Shown: piece by piece, positions 32,259 to 41,501 of the stretch
How positions within the stretch are numbered: the first letter of the stretch is position 1
Layout: each line of letters starts with the position of its first letter
Assembly: GCA_030530095.1 (NCBI GenBank)
Contig: JAUMVO010000010.1
Coordinates: 1-64,000 of the forward strand
Length of the DNA stretch: 64,000 nt
Direction: 5' to 3'
Source of the DNA: Clostridiaceae bacterium
Lineage (GTDB): Bacteria > Bacillota > Clostridia > Oscillospirales > Acutalibacteraceae
Position numbers and translations under genes: made by a program
The notes under the pieces: generated by a model
Database searches by the model: none
What the model was told of the DNA's origin: nothing
Seen by the model: the letters and a program-made list of their open reading frames with translations, nothing else

Positions 32259-32906
32259 ATGAAATCAATATTACTTATCGGACTCGGAAGATTCGGAAAA
32301 AACATCGCGATTCAGCTCAATAATCTCGGCCACGAGGTTATGGGCGTTGACAAGCACGAGGAGCGCGTAAACGACGTGCTCGATATTGTCACGGATGCGA
32401 GAATAGGCGACAGCACAAACGAGGCTTTTCTCCGCTCACTCGGTGTGGGCAACTATGACCTGTGCTTTGTTACCGTCAGCAGCGATTTCCAGAGCTCGCT
32501 TGAAACCACATATCTGCTCAAAGAGCTCGGTGCAAAGTTTGTAGTCTCGCGTGCAAAACGCGACGGTCAGGAAAAGCTTCTGCTGCGCAACGGCGCCGAC
32601 AGAGTTATTTTCCCGGAAAAGCAGGTCGCGAAGTGGGCCGCAATAAACTACAGCTCAAGCCATATTCTCGACTATATTGAGCTCGATGAAGACCACGCGC
32701 TCTATGAGGTTTCCGTACCCGATGAATGGGTAGGCAAGAGCATCGCTCAGATTGACGTCCGCAAAAAGTATAATCTCTCGATTATCGCGGTCAAGAAAAA
32801 CGGCTCTCTGAGTTTTGTTGTTACTCCCGATACTCAGCTGACTTCGGACACCGCCCTGCTTGTGCTGGGCGAGTACGGTATGATAAAGAAGCTGTTCCGT
32901 ATCTGA
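32259..32906 (+). CDS. ktrA: Ktr system regulatory subunit KtrA
   Basis: A 215-aa RCK protein: the N-terminal nucleotide fold SILLIGLGRFGKNIAIQL (residues 3-20), acidic VDKHEERV, then an RCK_C domain of about 80 residues that in KtrA of other Firmicutes can bind c-di-AMP. It forms the octameric ring that gates KtrB, encoded immediately upstream. Confidence 0.92.
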   Translation: MKSILLIGLGRFGKNIAIQLNNLGHEVMGVDKHEERVNDVLDIVTDARIGDSTNEAFLRSLGVGNYDLCFVTVSSDFQSSLETTYLLKELGAKFVVSRAKRDGQEKLLLRNGADRVIFPEKQVAKWAAINYSSSHILDYIELDEDHALYEVSVPDEWVGKSIAQIDVRKKYNLSIIAVKKNGSLSFVVTPDTQLTSDTALLVLGEYGMIKKLFRI

Positions 32907-32966
32907 TAACTAAACATTATTATATCATTTATACTATTAAAGTCAATTAAAAAAGGACAACAAAAT

Positions 32967-32993
32967 GCCCGATGCTTTGCATCGGGCCTTTTT
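32967..32993 (+). terminator. Terminator of the ktr operon
   Basis: GCCCGATGC and GCATCGGGC with a TTT loop, followed by TTTTT. The remaining 32994-33157 is AT-rich and I see no gene in it. Confidence 0.85.
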
Positions 32994-33157
32994 ATTGGGA
33001 GTATTAGAATAATTCGGGAAGTTCGGTGTTCACCACAAGCACCTCACTTATTTCACTTGTATAATAACAACGGATTATTGCAAACCGCGCACAAATTTAT
33101 GAACAATTTGTTAACAATTTGGCGTATTCATACAGATAAATACTGCTCAAACAAGGC

Positions 33158-33186
33158 TTGACATCGGTGAATGTATGTTATATAAT
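33158..33186 (+). promoter_or_regulatory. rpsU promoter
   Basis: TTGACA (33158-33163), 17 bp, TATAAT (33181-33186): full consensus, as expected for a ribosomal protein gene. Confidence 0.8.
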
Positions 33187-33218
33187 ACTTATACTTTATA
33201 CAAAAGGGAGGGAATTAA

Positions 33219-33395
33219 ATGAGCCAGGTAAAGGTTAAGGATAACGAGTCTCTGGAGAGCGCTCTTCGCCGTTTCAAGAGACAGACCTCCCGTGACGGAG
33301 TAATCCAGGAAGTTCGCAAAAGAGAACATTATGAGAAGCCTTCTGTTAAGAGAAAGAAGAAGTCAGAGGCAGCTCGCAAAAGAAAGTTTAAGTAA
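33219..33395 (+). CDS. rpsU: 30S ribosomal protein S21
   Basis: A 58-aa product beginning [20 protein letters not shown] and ending in a strongly basic tail ([15 protein letters not shown]). This is the typical small Firmicute S21, which helps mRNA binding by the 30S subunit. The ribosome site GGGAGGG lies 6 nt before the ATG. It is flanked by its own consensus promoter and terminator, so it is monocistronic. Confidence 0.95.
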   Translation: MSQVKVKDNESLESALRRFKRQTSRDGVIQEVRKREHYEKPSVKRKKKSEAARKRKFK

Positions 33396-33399
33396 CAAA

Positions 33400-33424
33400 A
33401 AGCGGGATGCATTCCCGCTTTTTT
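33400..33424 (+). terminator. rpsU terminator
   Basis: AAGCGGGA and TCCCGCTT around a short TGCAT loop, followed by T residues. Confidence 0.85.
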
Positions 33425-33439
33425 ACTTTTTGAGAAGCT

Positions 33440-33973
33440 ATGAATGATTACAGTATTTTAATGCCGAAATACAGGTTCCGTTCCCTGCTCGACATCACAC
33501 CCGAGGATCTTCGGAAAATGGGCGCCAAGGCTGTCGGCCTTGACATTGACAACACCGTTGCGCCAGACGGCACATTCCGTTATCTTGAGGGCGTTCGCGA
33601 GTGGGTTGACGACATTATCGCGGCGGGAATTCCGATAACGCTTATTACCAACGGCACGCTGATACGGGTATTGCCCGTTTCGAGATTCCTCGGCGGGCTG
33701 CCGTTTGTCCACCTCTCGCGCAAGCCGAGTCCCCGTTCGCTGATAAAAGCGGCGAAGCGTATGGGAGTTGAGATAAGCGAGCTTGCCATGCTCGGCGACC
33801 AGCTTTTTTCGGATGTCAAGGCGGCGAACCGCTGCGGCGCAATAGCCGTCCGCATAGACCCAATGGACGCGAAAAGCCTCTACCCTCACTACTACGAGTG
33901 GAAGGCTAAGCGGGAGCAACCGATTTTGGATGAATTTGAAAAACTACACGGGTACGGTGTTTACGATGATTGA
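33440..33973 (+). CDS. YqeG family HAD-type phosphatase
   Basis: A 177-aa HAD superfamily member of subclass IIIA. Motif I is GLDIDNTVAPDG (DxD near residue 35), motif II TLITNG, and motif IV AMLGDQLFSDVKAANRCG. The family acts on phosphatidylglycerophosphate-like or unknown phosphate esters; no substrate is certain in Firmicutes. It overlaps the following peptidase gene by 8 nt and probably shares its transcript. Confidence 0.88.
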   Translation: MNDYSILMPKYRFRSLLDITPEDLRKMGAKAVGLDIDNTVAPDGTFRYLEGVREWVDDIIAAGIPITLITNGTLIRVLPVSRFLGGLPFVHLSRKPSPRSLIKAAKRMGVEISELAMLGDQLFSDVKAANRCGAIAVRIDPMDAKSLYPHYYEWKAKREQPILDEFEKLHGYGVYDD

Positions 33974-35030
33974 AAAACTGAAAAAACTTATAAAAGAATC
34001 CGACTTTGACGCGGCACTTATCGTGTCGCCCGAAAACCGTTTTTATTTCACGGGTTTTAACTCGACAGACGGCTTTCTGCTCGCGAGTGAGAACGACGCG
34101 GTATTCATAACCGACTCACGTTATATTGAGGCGGCTCAGAACACAGTCAAAAAATGCAAGGTCGTTTTGCAGCAGCGCGATATAAAGCAGCTTAAAAACG
34201 TGCTTGACTCCTTCGGTGCGAAGAACGTAGCCGTAGAAGCGGACCGACTGACCGTTTCAAATCTTGCCCGCTTTACAAAGGCGTTTGAGGAAATCGAGAT
34301 AATTCCCGACGGCTCGCTCGACAGCGGTATCAACTCGCTTCGCGGCATCAAGGAAAACTCCGAGGTTGAAAAGATTGTCACGGCTCAGAGAATTGCAGAA
34401 AAGGGCTTTGAGCACATCTGCAATTTCATCAGGGAAGGCAAGACGGAAAAAGAAATACAGCTTGAGCTCGACTTTTATATGCTCTCGCACGGCGCAGAAG
34501 CTCTTTCGTTTGAAACTATTGCCGTCAGCGGCGCAAACGGCTCGATGCCTCACGGCGTGCCGACCGACAAGCCTGTTAAAAATGGCGAGCTTATCACCCT
34601 CGACTTCGGCGCGGTTTACAGCGGTTATCACAGCGATATGACCCGCACCGTTGCGCTCGGCTTCGTAAACGACAAACAGAGAGAGGTTTACGAAACAGTC
34701 CTCAGGGCTCAGCTTAACTCGATAGCTTCAATCAAAGCGGGAGTTACGGGCAAGGCCGCCGACGAGGCTGCACGTTCGGTTATACGCGACGCGGGCTACG
34801 GCGATTACTTCGGCCACGGCACGGGACACGGCGTAGGCGTGGAAATTCACGAGTATCCGAGTGTTTCCCCCGCCAACGAAAAGCCGCTTGAAAAGGGCAA
34901 TATCGTAACTGTTGAGCCCGGTATATATCTGCCCGGCGAATTCGGCGTTCGTATCGAGGACATGGTGCTCGTCACCGGGGACGGCTGCCGAAATCTCACC
35001 GAATGCCCGAAAGAATTGATAATACTGTAA
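33966..35030 (+). CDS. Aminopeptidase P family (Xaa-Pro) metallopeptidase
   Basis: A 354-aa M24B peptidase: an N-terminal creatinase-like domain (about 1-125), then a pita-bread domain with the dinuclear-metal residues in [17 protein letters not shown] (two Asp), [17 protein letters not shown] (His), VTVEPGIY (Glu) and VRIEDMVLV (Glu). It should remove N-terminal residues before proline. The ATG at 33966 matches the family start; a longer in-frame start at 33930 would extend far into yqeG. It lies directly upstream of efp, a common clostridial arrangement and apt, as EF-P rescues proline stretches. Confidence 0.9.
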   Translation: MIEKLKKLIKESDFDAALIVSPENRFYFTGFNSTDGFLLASENDAVFITDSRYIEAAQNTVKKCKVVLQQRDIKQLKNVLDSFGAKNVAVEADRLTVSNLARFTKAFEEIEIIPDGSLDSGINSLRGIKENSEVEKIVTAQRIAEKGFEHICNFIREGKTEKEIQLELDFYMLSHGAEALSFETIAVSGANGSMPHGVPTDKPVKNGELITLDFGAVYSGYHSDMTRTVALGFVNDKQREVYETVLRAQLNSIASIKAGVTGKAADEAARSVIRDAGYGDYFGHGTGHGVGVEIHEYPSVSPANEKPLEKGNIVTVEPGIYLPGEFGVRIEDMVLVTGDGCRNLTECPKELIIL

Positions 35031-35037
35031 AAAGCAC

Positions 35038-35066
35038 TTGAAAATTCAGTAATTATAGGGTAAAAT
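35038..35066 (+). promoter_or_regulatory. efp promoter
   Basis: TTGAAA (35038-35043), 17 bp, TAAAAT (35061-35066), just after the peptidase stop, so efp can be expressed independently. Confidence 0.55.
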
Positions 35067-35101
35067 ATAAGCGACAAAAAACATAAATTGGAGGATTAGT
35101 T

Positions 35102-35659
35102 ATGATATCAGCAGGTGATTTCAGAAACGGCGTAACCTTTGAAGAGGACGGACAGGTTCTTCAGGTTGTTGAATTCCAGCACGTTAAGCCCGGCAAGGGT
35201 GCGGCTTTCGTAAGAACCAAGACCAAGAACGTTCTTACCGGCGCTGTAGTTGAAAAGAGCTACAACCCCACCGCAAAATTCCCGACAGCTTACATTGAAA
35301 GAAAAGATATGGAATACTCTTATGAGGACAGCGGTCTTTACTACTTTATGGACCCCGAAACCTATGAGATGACTCCCATTTCGGCAGGCGACCTTCCCGA
35401 CAACTTCAAGTTTGTCAAGGAGAATATGATCTGTAAGATTCTTTCCTACAAGGGTAAGGTATTCGGCGTTGAGCCGCCCACATTCGTTACTCTTGAGGTT
35501 ACCAAGACCGAGCCCGGCTTCGCAGGCAACACGGCTACCAACGCCACCAAGCCCGCAACCCTTGAAACCGGCGCCGAAATAAAAGTTCCGCTCTTCATCA
35601 ACGAGGGCGAAATGATTAACGTTGACACCAGAACAGGCGAATACATGTCAAGAGCATAA
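35102..35659 (+). CDS. efp: Translation elongation factor P
   Basis: A 185-aa tRNA-mimicking factor that relieves ribosome stalling at polyproline. The acceptor-tip loop is [17 protein letters not shown], with Lys at the canonical position near residue 32. The C-terminal OB domain ends with [12 protein letters not shown], the family's conserved end. GGAGG lies 7 nt before the ATG. Confidence 0.96.
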   Translation: MISAGDFRNGVTFEEDGQVLQVVEFQHVKPGKGAAFVRTKTKNVLTGAVVEKSYNPTAKFPTAYIERKDMEYSYEDSGLYYFMDPETYEMTPISAGDLPDNFKFVKENMICKILSYKGKVFGVEPPTFVTLEVTKTEPGFAGNTATNATKPATLETGAEIKVPLFINEGEMINVDTRTGEYMSRA

Positions 35660-35670
35660 GGAGGTTTTTT

Positions 35671-36105
35671 ATGATGACAGTAACTGAGAAAGCCGCTTAT
35701 TTAAGAGGTCTTGTATCGGGACTTAACCTCGACGAGTCAAAGCCCGAGACAAAGGTTATCAACGAAATGCTTAATGTTATCGACGACCTTGCTCTTTCGG
35801 TAGCCGACCTTGAGGACGAGCTTGCGCTCGTTACCGAGCAGCTTGACGCTGTTGACGAGGACCTTGACCAGCTTGAGGAATTCGTTTACGAGGGCGAGTG
35901 CTGCGAGGGTTGCGACTGCTGCGACGATTATGACGACGAGGACGGAATCATGTACGACGTAGAGTGCCCCGCTTGTCATGAGGTTGTCAGCTTCGACGAG
36001 GAATCGTTACTCGAAGGCTTTGCCGAGTGCCCGAACTGCGGCGAGAAGCTTGAGTTCGACTTTGAGTGCGACTGCGACGAGTGCGCAGACGAGGAAGAAG
36101 AATAA
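35671..36105 (+). CDS. CD1247-type acidic zinc-ribbon protein
   Basis: A 144-aa protein. The N-terminal helical region (MTVTEKAAYLRGLVSGLNLD...NEMLNVIDDLALSVADLEDEL) is that of CD1247 N-terminal-domain proteins of Clostridia. A very acidic linker rich in Cys follows (GECCEGCDCCDDYDDED), then a ribbon CPACHEVV...CPNCGEKL and a last Cys-Asp-Glu tail. The function is unknown. It begins 11 nt after efp and probably shares its transcript, which hints at a translation-linked role (inference). Either of two adjacent ATG codons may start it. Confidence 0.8.
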   Translation: MMTVTEKAAYLRGLVSGLNLDESKPETKVINEMLNVIDDLALSVADLEDELALVTEQLDAVDEDLDQLEEFVYEGECCEGCDCCDDYDDEDGIMYDVECPACHEVVSFDEESLLEGFAECPNCGEKLEFDFECDCDECADEEEE

Positions 36106-36115
36106 TTAAACCGTT

Positions 36116-36144
36116 AAAAAACGGCTTCGTATGAAGCCGTTTTT
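36116..36144. terminator. Bidirectional terminator
   Basis: AAAAACGGCTTC and GAAGCCGTTTTT form a long stem between converging genes. Confidence 0.88.
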
Positions 36145-36155
36145 CTTTTTCTCTT

Positions 36156-36602
36156 TTATTCCGATAACATATCGTCAAGCGTCTTTGCCGCGAACCAGAC
36201 CAGTTCGCCGCAGGGGCGCTTTTTGTAGTACTCAGCCGTTCTCGCCTCGGGATTTGCACCGTCGGTTTTCGGCACGCCAGCGAGAAGCTCGCGGCAGATT
36301 ATAGAACCGTTCTCCTCTTTATAGCGGCGGGCAAACTCCTGAATGTTTTCATAGTGCGCGTGCTTTTCGTCTGTTGCCGTCGGATCCGAGTAACCCTGCT
36401 TTATGCCCATTACCATCAGCGCGCCGCTGACCGCACCGCAGACCTCGCGCATCCTGCCCATACCGCCGCCGAACGAGCTGGAAAGCTTCGCCGCCGTTTC
36501 GGTATCAAGTCCCGTCACGTCCTCAAACGCCAGCAGTACAGCCTGAGCGCAGTTATAACCCTGTTCAAACAATTCCTTTGCCTTGTCAGCGTGATTTGTC
36601 AT
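36156..36602 (-). CDS. C_GCAxxG_C_C family redox-type protein
   Basis: A 148-aa small protein with the family pattern: NCAQAVLLAF near residue 17, FGGGMGRMREVCGAVSGALMVMG, ICRELL and CGELVW, that is four spaced Cys. The family may bind a metal or cluster; its function is unknown. I start at the ATG at 36602, preceded by TAAGGAG. A longer frame to 36893 would overlap the neighbouring permease gene out of frame and has no homology. It is 12 nt downstream of the permease stop, so the two form an operon. Confidence 0.8.
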   Translation of the reverse strand: MTNHADKAKELFEQGYNCAQAVLLAFEDVTGLDTETAAKLSSSFGGGMGRMREVCGAVSGALMVMGIKQGYSDPTATDEKHAHYENIQEFARRYKEENGSIICRELLAGVPKTDGANPEARTAEYYKKRPCGELVWFAAKTLDDMLSE

Positions 36603-36613
36603 ATCCTTACTCC

Positions 36614-38380
36614 TTAAAAGAAATTCCATTTTGACAGCAGCCAGCCGGGTACAACAACTATAATGAAGAACGCCCAGCTGATAAGTGTAAATGTCTTGAT
36701 AAACTTCCAACCGTTTTCGGGGTACTCGCGCACGTAGATACGGTAATTGATAACCGACGCGAGCGAACCGATAAGCGAGCACAGTCCCGCCGTGTCCGCG
36801 CCGTAGATAAGTCCCGCGAAATTCTTCGAAAACGGATAAAGCACTATTGACGCGGGTACATTTGAGATAAGCTGACTTAAGCCTATCGCCCACTGGTATT
36901 CATGGCCCGCAACCGCCTTTTCGAGCACGCCTGCTATGGACGGATTTGCCGTAATTGACGACGAAAAAACAAAAAAACATAAAAACGTGATTATCAGCAC
37001 GTAGTCCACCTTTAAGAAAAGCTTCCTGTCAACCAACGCAATTCCTGCAAGCACAACGGCAAGCGCTATATACCAGTACTGCGTTCTCGTTACTATAACC
37101 CCGATTATGAGTATAAACAGAGCTATATACGCCGTCTTTTTCACCCTGTTGTTTTCTGTTGCGTCCTCGCCCTCATTGACAGCAACTGCTTCGCGAAGGT
37201 TTTTGCGGTACATAACAAGCACGAACACCACGAGCAGCACTGCCGATGTCACGCAAAGCGGAAGCATGTGAAGCATAAAGTGCCACACGCTGATATTCGC
37301 CTGACCGTATAAAAACAGATTCTGCGGACTGCCGAAGGGCATAAGCAGCGAGCCGCGTATTGCAGCGATATTCTCCATCGAAATCACGGGCAGTATGTAC
37401 TGCTCGGTTCCCGCATTCCTGAAAATCAGTATCGTCAGCGGAACGAAAATAATAAGCGAAACGTCATTTGTAACGAACATTGACGTAAAGAACACGCCGA
37501 AAATAAGAAACAGCGACAGAGTCACCGAGGTTTTTAAGTTTGACGCCAGCCTCACCAGCGGACGAAGCACTCTTTCCTGCTTGAAGCCCTCAAGCACGCA
37601 CAGCATCATCAGAAGTGTGCCGAGCGTACGCCAGTCAATTTCGCTTAAAAGCACCTTGCTCGGAGGCGTGATAATCATACCTGCGATTGCGGCGGCAAGC
37701 GATACGGTGAGCATTAACTCCTTCTTCAGATATCTTAGAAGTTTTTTAACTAAACTATCTTTTGGTTTTTCGGCTTCTCTGTTTTTCCAATCGCCGAAAA
37801 GCTTTTCGGCATCGCTTACCGTGATTTCTCCCTGCCCTGCGGCGTATTCGACCATGCGGCAGAAATCCTCAGCGTCGTATGTATAACCCGTAATCGAAGC
37901 AACCTTGTTATTCTTCGCGAATTCGTCAAGCACAACCGACGGGTCAAAAGCATTGTGAACAACGGTCGTATTGCCGTCCGCATCGGTAATATACAGGCAC
38001 GGCTCGTAAGGATGGCAGGTCAGAATATACTCTTTTTCCCCTGTCATGATACACGGCAGTCCGCCCTTTTGACCGAAGACAAAGTGTTCGTCACGGTAAA
38101 CGGCTGTCGCCTCAAGCTCTTCTTCCTTTGCACGTTCAAGCAGATTGTAAATCCCGTCCTCCGAGAGCACTCCGCGCTTCACGTAATCAGGAAGGAGCCC
38201 CGCTTCGTCGGCTTCAAAGTCCTGCTTCCACTCGTCGCTCGCGTAATACGCTTCAAGCGCCGACAGAAGCCCGCTGAGTTTACCGCCGAACTGCTTTGAG
38301 TCAAGCAACCTTGTCGCTTCGTTGCGCTTATTCTCGTATTCAGTTATACGCTTTATCTGCTCAAAGCCCGCTTGACGCAT
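36614..38380 (-). CDS. DUF4298 domain fused to an ArsB/SLC13-like anion permease
   Basis: A 588-aa protein. Residues about 1-92 match DUF4298 (RITEYENKRNEA...YYASDEWKQDFEADEAGLLPDYVKRGVLSEDGIYNLLERA). Residues about 100-205 form a soluble unassigned region (EYILTCHPYEPCLYITDADGN). From about 215 there are some ten transmembrane segments with the ion-transporter-like DWRTLGTLLMMLCVLEGFKQ, a pore-like region TNDVSLIIFVPLTILIF and a second half QLISNVPASIVLYPFSKNFAGLIYG. That is the inverted-repeat pattern of ArsB/NhaD/DASS carriers. The substrate is unknown. The soluble N-terminal part may gate or sense. Confidence 0.72.
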   Translation of the reverse strand: MRQAGFEQIKRITEYENKRNEATRLLDSKQFGGKLSGLLSALEAYYASDEWKQDFEADEAGLLPDYVKRGVLSEDGIYNLLERAKEEELEATAVYRDEHFVFGQKGGLPCIMTGEKEYILTCHPYEPCLYITDADGNTTVVHNAFDPSVVLDEFAKNNKVASITGYTYDAEDFCRMVEYAAGQGEITVSDAEKLFGDWKNREAEKPKDSLVKKLLRYLKKELMLTVSLAAAIAGMIITPPSKVLLSEIDWRTLGTLLMMLCVLEGFKQERVLRPLVRLASNLKTSVTLSLFLIFGVFFTSMFVTNDVSLIIFVPLTILIFRNAGTEQYILPVISMENIAAIRGSLLMPFGSPQNLFLYGQANISVWHFMLHMLPLCVTSAVLLVVFVLVMYRKNLREAVAVNEGEDATENNRVKKTAYIALFILIIGVIVTRTQYWYIALAVVLAGIALVDRKLFLKVDYVLIITFLCFFVFSSSITANPSIAGVLEKAVAGHEYQWAIGLSQLISNVPASIVLYPFSKNFAGLIYGADTAGLCSLIGSLASVINYRIYVREYPENGWKFIKTFTLISWAFFIIVVVPGWLLSKWNFF

Positions 38381-38521
38381 TTCATATTCCCTTCAAATTT
38401 ATGCTTTTAGTTAAATTCTATCTATTGCATCCAAATCATCCGTTCTTAAACGGTTTTATTCTTTTTCAGTATGTCCAATGTATGATTTGACGCGCCGATT
38501 AAATCCTGACGCTCACAGTTC

Positions 38522-39631
38522 TTATTTTGCGCTTAGCTTTCCGCTGTCGTCAATACTGACGTTTTTGGAAATTGATTCCAGACGGTCAAACAGCGCGCGC
38601 TGTCCGGCAGCGTCGGAAACGTAAGCGGTCTTACAGCCCTTCTGAAGCGCGGGTACAACCGAAACCTCAAGATGCTTTTCGGTATCGTCTCCGTAGCAGT
38701 GAACGCTGATAAGCATGGTATCAAGCGTTTTTTCGTTGAACCAGTAATTGCCGAGGCTGTAAACTATCGGCGCGCCGTTATAGAATTCAAAGCCCTGAAG
38801 GCAGTGGGTGTGCGCCCCGATTATAATATCTGCGCCCGCGTCAATGTATTCGCGGGCAGTCTGCTCCTGAACGGGTTCAAGCACGGTGGAATACTCCGTT
38901 CCCCAGTGAGGCAGAGCAATTACTATATCGGCGTTTTTATCCGCTTCGGCAATAGCCTCTTTGAAAAGAGCGGTGTCGTAGCAGCGCAGAATGCCCGGTT
39001 CCGTATCGGTCGCCTGCGGAGTCAGCTTGTACTTTTCCGCGCGCGAAGCCGCGACAAAGGCGACGGTTTTTCCGTCCGCCTGCATATATACGGGGCTCTT
39101 TGCCGCGTCGAGATTTCTGCCCGCGCCGACATAGGGTATGCACGCCTCGTCAAGCGTATCGAGCGTGTCGAAGAAGGCGTCCTTTCCGTAGTCGTAAACG
39201 TGATTGTTGGCAAGGCCGACAATGTCCACGCCGAGCTTTTTGAGATTTTCCACTCTGGCGGGATTTGCACGGAAGGTGTACATCTTTCCGTTCATGGCGC
39301 TGCCGCGTGTGCTGTAGGTAAACTCGTTGTTCAGCCACATAATGTCCGCGCCCTGCATTATTTCAACCAGCTCGGGTGAAATGCAGTCGTAAATCCCGTT
39401 TTCGCAGGTGTCAAGATGCTTCGTCGTGTACCAGTTTTCGTCAAGATTGATATCCCCCGCAAAGCAGAGGGTAAAATCGTATTTGCCGTCACTTTCGGTG
39501 AGCGGCTCGGTTCTGACTTCGGTTGTCAGAGCCGAATCGGAAGGCTCAACCGTACCGTTGTTTGAACATGCGCAAAGCAACAGACTTGCGCATACAAACA
39601 GCAGAAGCAGTATTCTCAATGTGCGCTTCAC
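38522..39631 (-). CDS. CapA-like lipoprotein (poly-gamma-glutamate/capsule metallophosphatase fold)
   Basis: A 369-aa protein. The N-terminus is a lipoprotein signal (RILLLLFVCASLLLCACS, lipobox LLCAC), so it is anchored outside the cell membrane. The CapA domain shows LCFAGDINLDENW (metal site), MWLNNEFTY, ANNHVYDYGKDAF, LPHWGTEY and GAHTHCLQGFEFYNGAPIVYSLGN. CapA proteins support capsule or poly-glutamate production, though single genes like this one occur widely without a capsule operon. None is visible here. Confidence 0.88.
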   Translation of the reverse strand: MKRTLRILLLLFVCASLLLCACSNNGTVEPSDSALTTEVRTEPLTESDGKYDFTLCFAGDINLDENWYTTKHLDTCENGIYDCISPELVEIMQGADIMWLNNEFTYSTRGSAMNGKMYTFRANPARVENLKKLGVDIVGLANNHVYDYGKDAFFDTLDTLDEACIPYVGAGRNLDAAKSPVYMQADGKTVAFVAASRAEKYKLTPQATDTEPGILRCYDTALFKEAIAEADKNADIVIALPHWGTEYSTVLEPVQEQTAREYIDAGADIIIGAHTHCLQGFEFYNGAPIVYSLGNYWFNEKTLDTMLISVHCYGDDTEKHLEVSVVPALQKGCKTAYVSDAAGQRALFDRLESISKNVSIDDSGKLSAK

Positions 39632-39668
39632 GTCGGTTTCGCCCTCCTTTCCGTCAATTAATTATGGT

Positions 39669-39977
39669 TTATTGGTTATTCTGCAAAGCAGTGCCGCAGA
39701 ACTGACAGAAGTTTCCGTCACCTGCGGGCGCGCCGCAATTCGGGCAGAACTTCGGCGCAGGCTTCTGAGCCGGAATATCGCCTGCCGCAATCTTAGCTGC
39801 GTCGTCAATGAGCTTCTGCATCGAGGCGGCATCGTCCTCAATGGCCTTCTGAGCCTTGATCTGAGCCTGCTCGCGCTCCTCGGGAGTCATACTGTCGAGC
39901 TTTTCCTGAAGCTCCTTCTGCGCCTTTTCAAGCAGAGCCTGAAGCTCTTCGGGAGTGTAATTCATATTAGTATCCAT
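39669..39977 (-). CDS. Small helical protein with C-terminal zinc ribbon
   Basis: A 102-aa protein: a charged coiled-coil-like N-terminal half (TPEELQALLEKAQKELQEKL) and a C-terminal ribbon FCPNCGAPAGDGNFCQFCG. The family is not assigned and the role is unknown. It is 43 nt downstream of the sugar isomerase on the same strand. Confidence 0.7.
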   Translation of the reverse strand: MDTNMNYTPEELQALLEKAQKELQEKLDSMTPEEREQAQIKAQKAIEDDAASMQKLIDDAAKIAAGDIPAQKPAPKFCPNCGAPAGDGNFCQFCGTALQNNQ

Positions 39978-40020
39978 ATTGCAGCTCCTTTAAGGAAATC
40001 GTCGCTTTTAATTTCGTGTA

Positions 40021-41499
40021 TCAGTCAAAGGGATTCTCTGTCGGGTAAGGCAGCGCCTTAGGCTGATTGTATGCTATGTCGCCGATTCCAAGGAAACGGA
40101 ACACCTCATAAAGCGCCTTGCCATAGTGTCCGAAGGCAACTGCGCCGTGATGCGGGAAGTGCTTTTCGATAAGCACGTGACGGTAGAATCTGCCCATCTC
40201 GGGAATGGCAAAAATGCCGATACCGCCGAAAGAGCCCGTCGGTACGTCAAGAACCTCTCCCTGAGCTATGTATGAGCGAAGAACGCCTTCGCTGTCGCAC
40301 TGAAGTCTGAAGAAGGTGATGTCGCCTGCCGCAATGTCGCCCTCAAGAGTGCCTCTTGTAAAATCGGGCTCGCTGCCTGCAGGCTCAAGCAATCTGTGCT
40401 GAATAAGCTGATACTTGACAGCTCTGTCGGCGCACATCTTGCACGACGGAGTGTTTCCGCAATGGAAGCCCATAAATGTGTCTGTAAGGGCATAATTGCT
40501 CTTTCCCCTGATTTCCTTTTCGTAAAGCGAAGCGGGAACGGAATTGTTGATGTCAAGCAGAGTTACCGCATCCTCGGAAACGCATGCGCCTATGTACTCC
40601 GAAAGTGCGCCGTATATGTCAACCTCGCACGAAACGGGAATGCCTCTTGAAGCAAGTCTTGAATTTACGAAGCAGGGCTCAAAGCCGAACTGCTCGGGGA
40701 AAGCGGGCCAGCACTTGTCCGCAAAGGCAACGTATTTTCTTGCGCCCTTATGCTGTTCTGCCCAGTCAAGAAGAGTAAGCTCAAACTGAGCCATTCTCGG
40801 CAGCATATCGGGATAGTTGTTACCCTTGACGCCAAGCTCATTTGCCATATCCTCGCAGACTGCGGGAATACGCTCATCGTTTGCGTGCGCCTTGTAAGAA
40901 ACAAGCAGATCAAGCTCCGAGTTTTCCTCAATTTCAACGCCTATTTCGTAAAGTCCCTTGATCGGAGCGTTGCAGGCAAAGAAGTCCTGCGGACGGGGTC
41001 CGAAGGTTATAATTTTAAGATTCTTAACGCCGATAACCGCTCTTGCAACGGGGATGAAGTCGGCAATCATAGCCGAAATATCCTGCGCCGTTCCGACGGG
41101 ATATGAGGGAATGTAGCCCTTCAGATGACGCATTGCGAGATTGTACGAGCAGTTGAGCATTCCGCAGTATGCGTCGCCTCTGCCGTTAATCAGGTCGCCG
41201 TCGCCCTCCGCAGCTGCAACGAACATAACGGGGCCGTCGAATTTTTCGGCTATAAGCGTTTCGGGAGTTTCGGGACCGAAGTTTCCGAGGAAAACGACAA
41301 GCGCGTTGCAATCTTTTGCCGTAACGTCCTTTACCGCTTCGAGCATATCCGCTTCGTTTTCAACGGTTACGGGACATTCGTAAATGTCGCCGCTGTAAGC
41401 CTTTACAATAGCCTCACGCCTTTTAATTGACAGCTCAATCGGGAAGCAGTCACGGCTTACGGCGATAATTCCGAGTTTTACATCGGGTGTGTTTTTCAT
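40021..41499 (-). CDS. L-fucose isomerase-like sugar isomerase
   Basis: A 492-aa member of the fucose/arabinose isomerase-related family (FucI-like, COG2407 type). Recognisable stretches are VVFLGNFGPETPETLIAE, NCSYNLAMRHLKGYIPSYPVG, ITFGPRPQDFFACNAPI, SRLASRGIPVSCEVDIYGALSEYI, FMGFHCGNTPSCKMC and a late FPHHGAVAFGHYGKALYEVF. It is 2 nt downstream of the xylulokinase-like gene and so almost certainly supplies a ketose to it. D-xylose, D-arabinose or L-fucose are all possible, and the sequence does not decide. The GH3 xylosidase-like neighbour favours a pentose. Confidence 0.78.
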   Translation of the reverse strand: MKNTPDVKLGIIAVSRDCFPIELSIKRREAIVKAYSGDIYECPVTVENEADMLEAVKDVTAKDCNALVVFLGNFGPETPETLIAEKFDGPVMFVAAAEGDGDLINGRGDAYCGMLNCSYNLAMRHLKGYIPSYPVGTAQDISAMIADFIPVARAVIGVKNLKIITFGPRPQDFFACNAPIKGLYEIGVEIEENSELDLLVSYKAHANDERIPAVCEDMANELGVKGNNYPDMLPRMAQFELTLLDWAEQHKGARKYVAFADKCWPAFPEQFGFEPCFVNSRLASRGIPVSCEVDIYGALSEYIGACVSEDAVTLLDINNSVPASLYEKEIRGKSNYALTDTFMGFHCGNTPSCKMCADRAVKYQLIQHRLLEPAGSEPDFTRGTLEGDIAAGDITFFRLQCDSEGVLRSYIAQGEVLDVPTGSFGGIGIFAIPEMGRFYRHVLIEKHFPHHGAVAFGHYGKALYEVFRFLGIGDIAYNQPKALPYPTENPFD

Positions 41500-41501
41500 A
41501 A

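Noticed and set aside
36602..36893. Long N-terminal extension of the C_GCAxxG_C_C protein
   Set aside because: The extension lies inside the permease gene in another frame; the ATG at 36602 has TAAGGAG and fits the family length.
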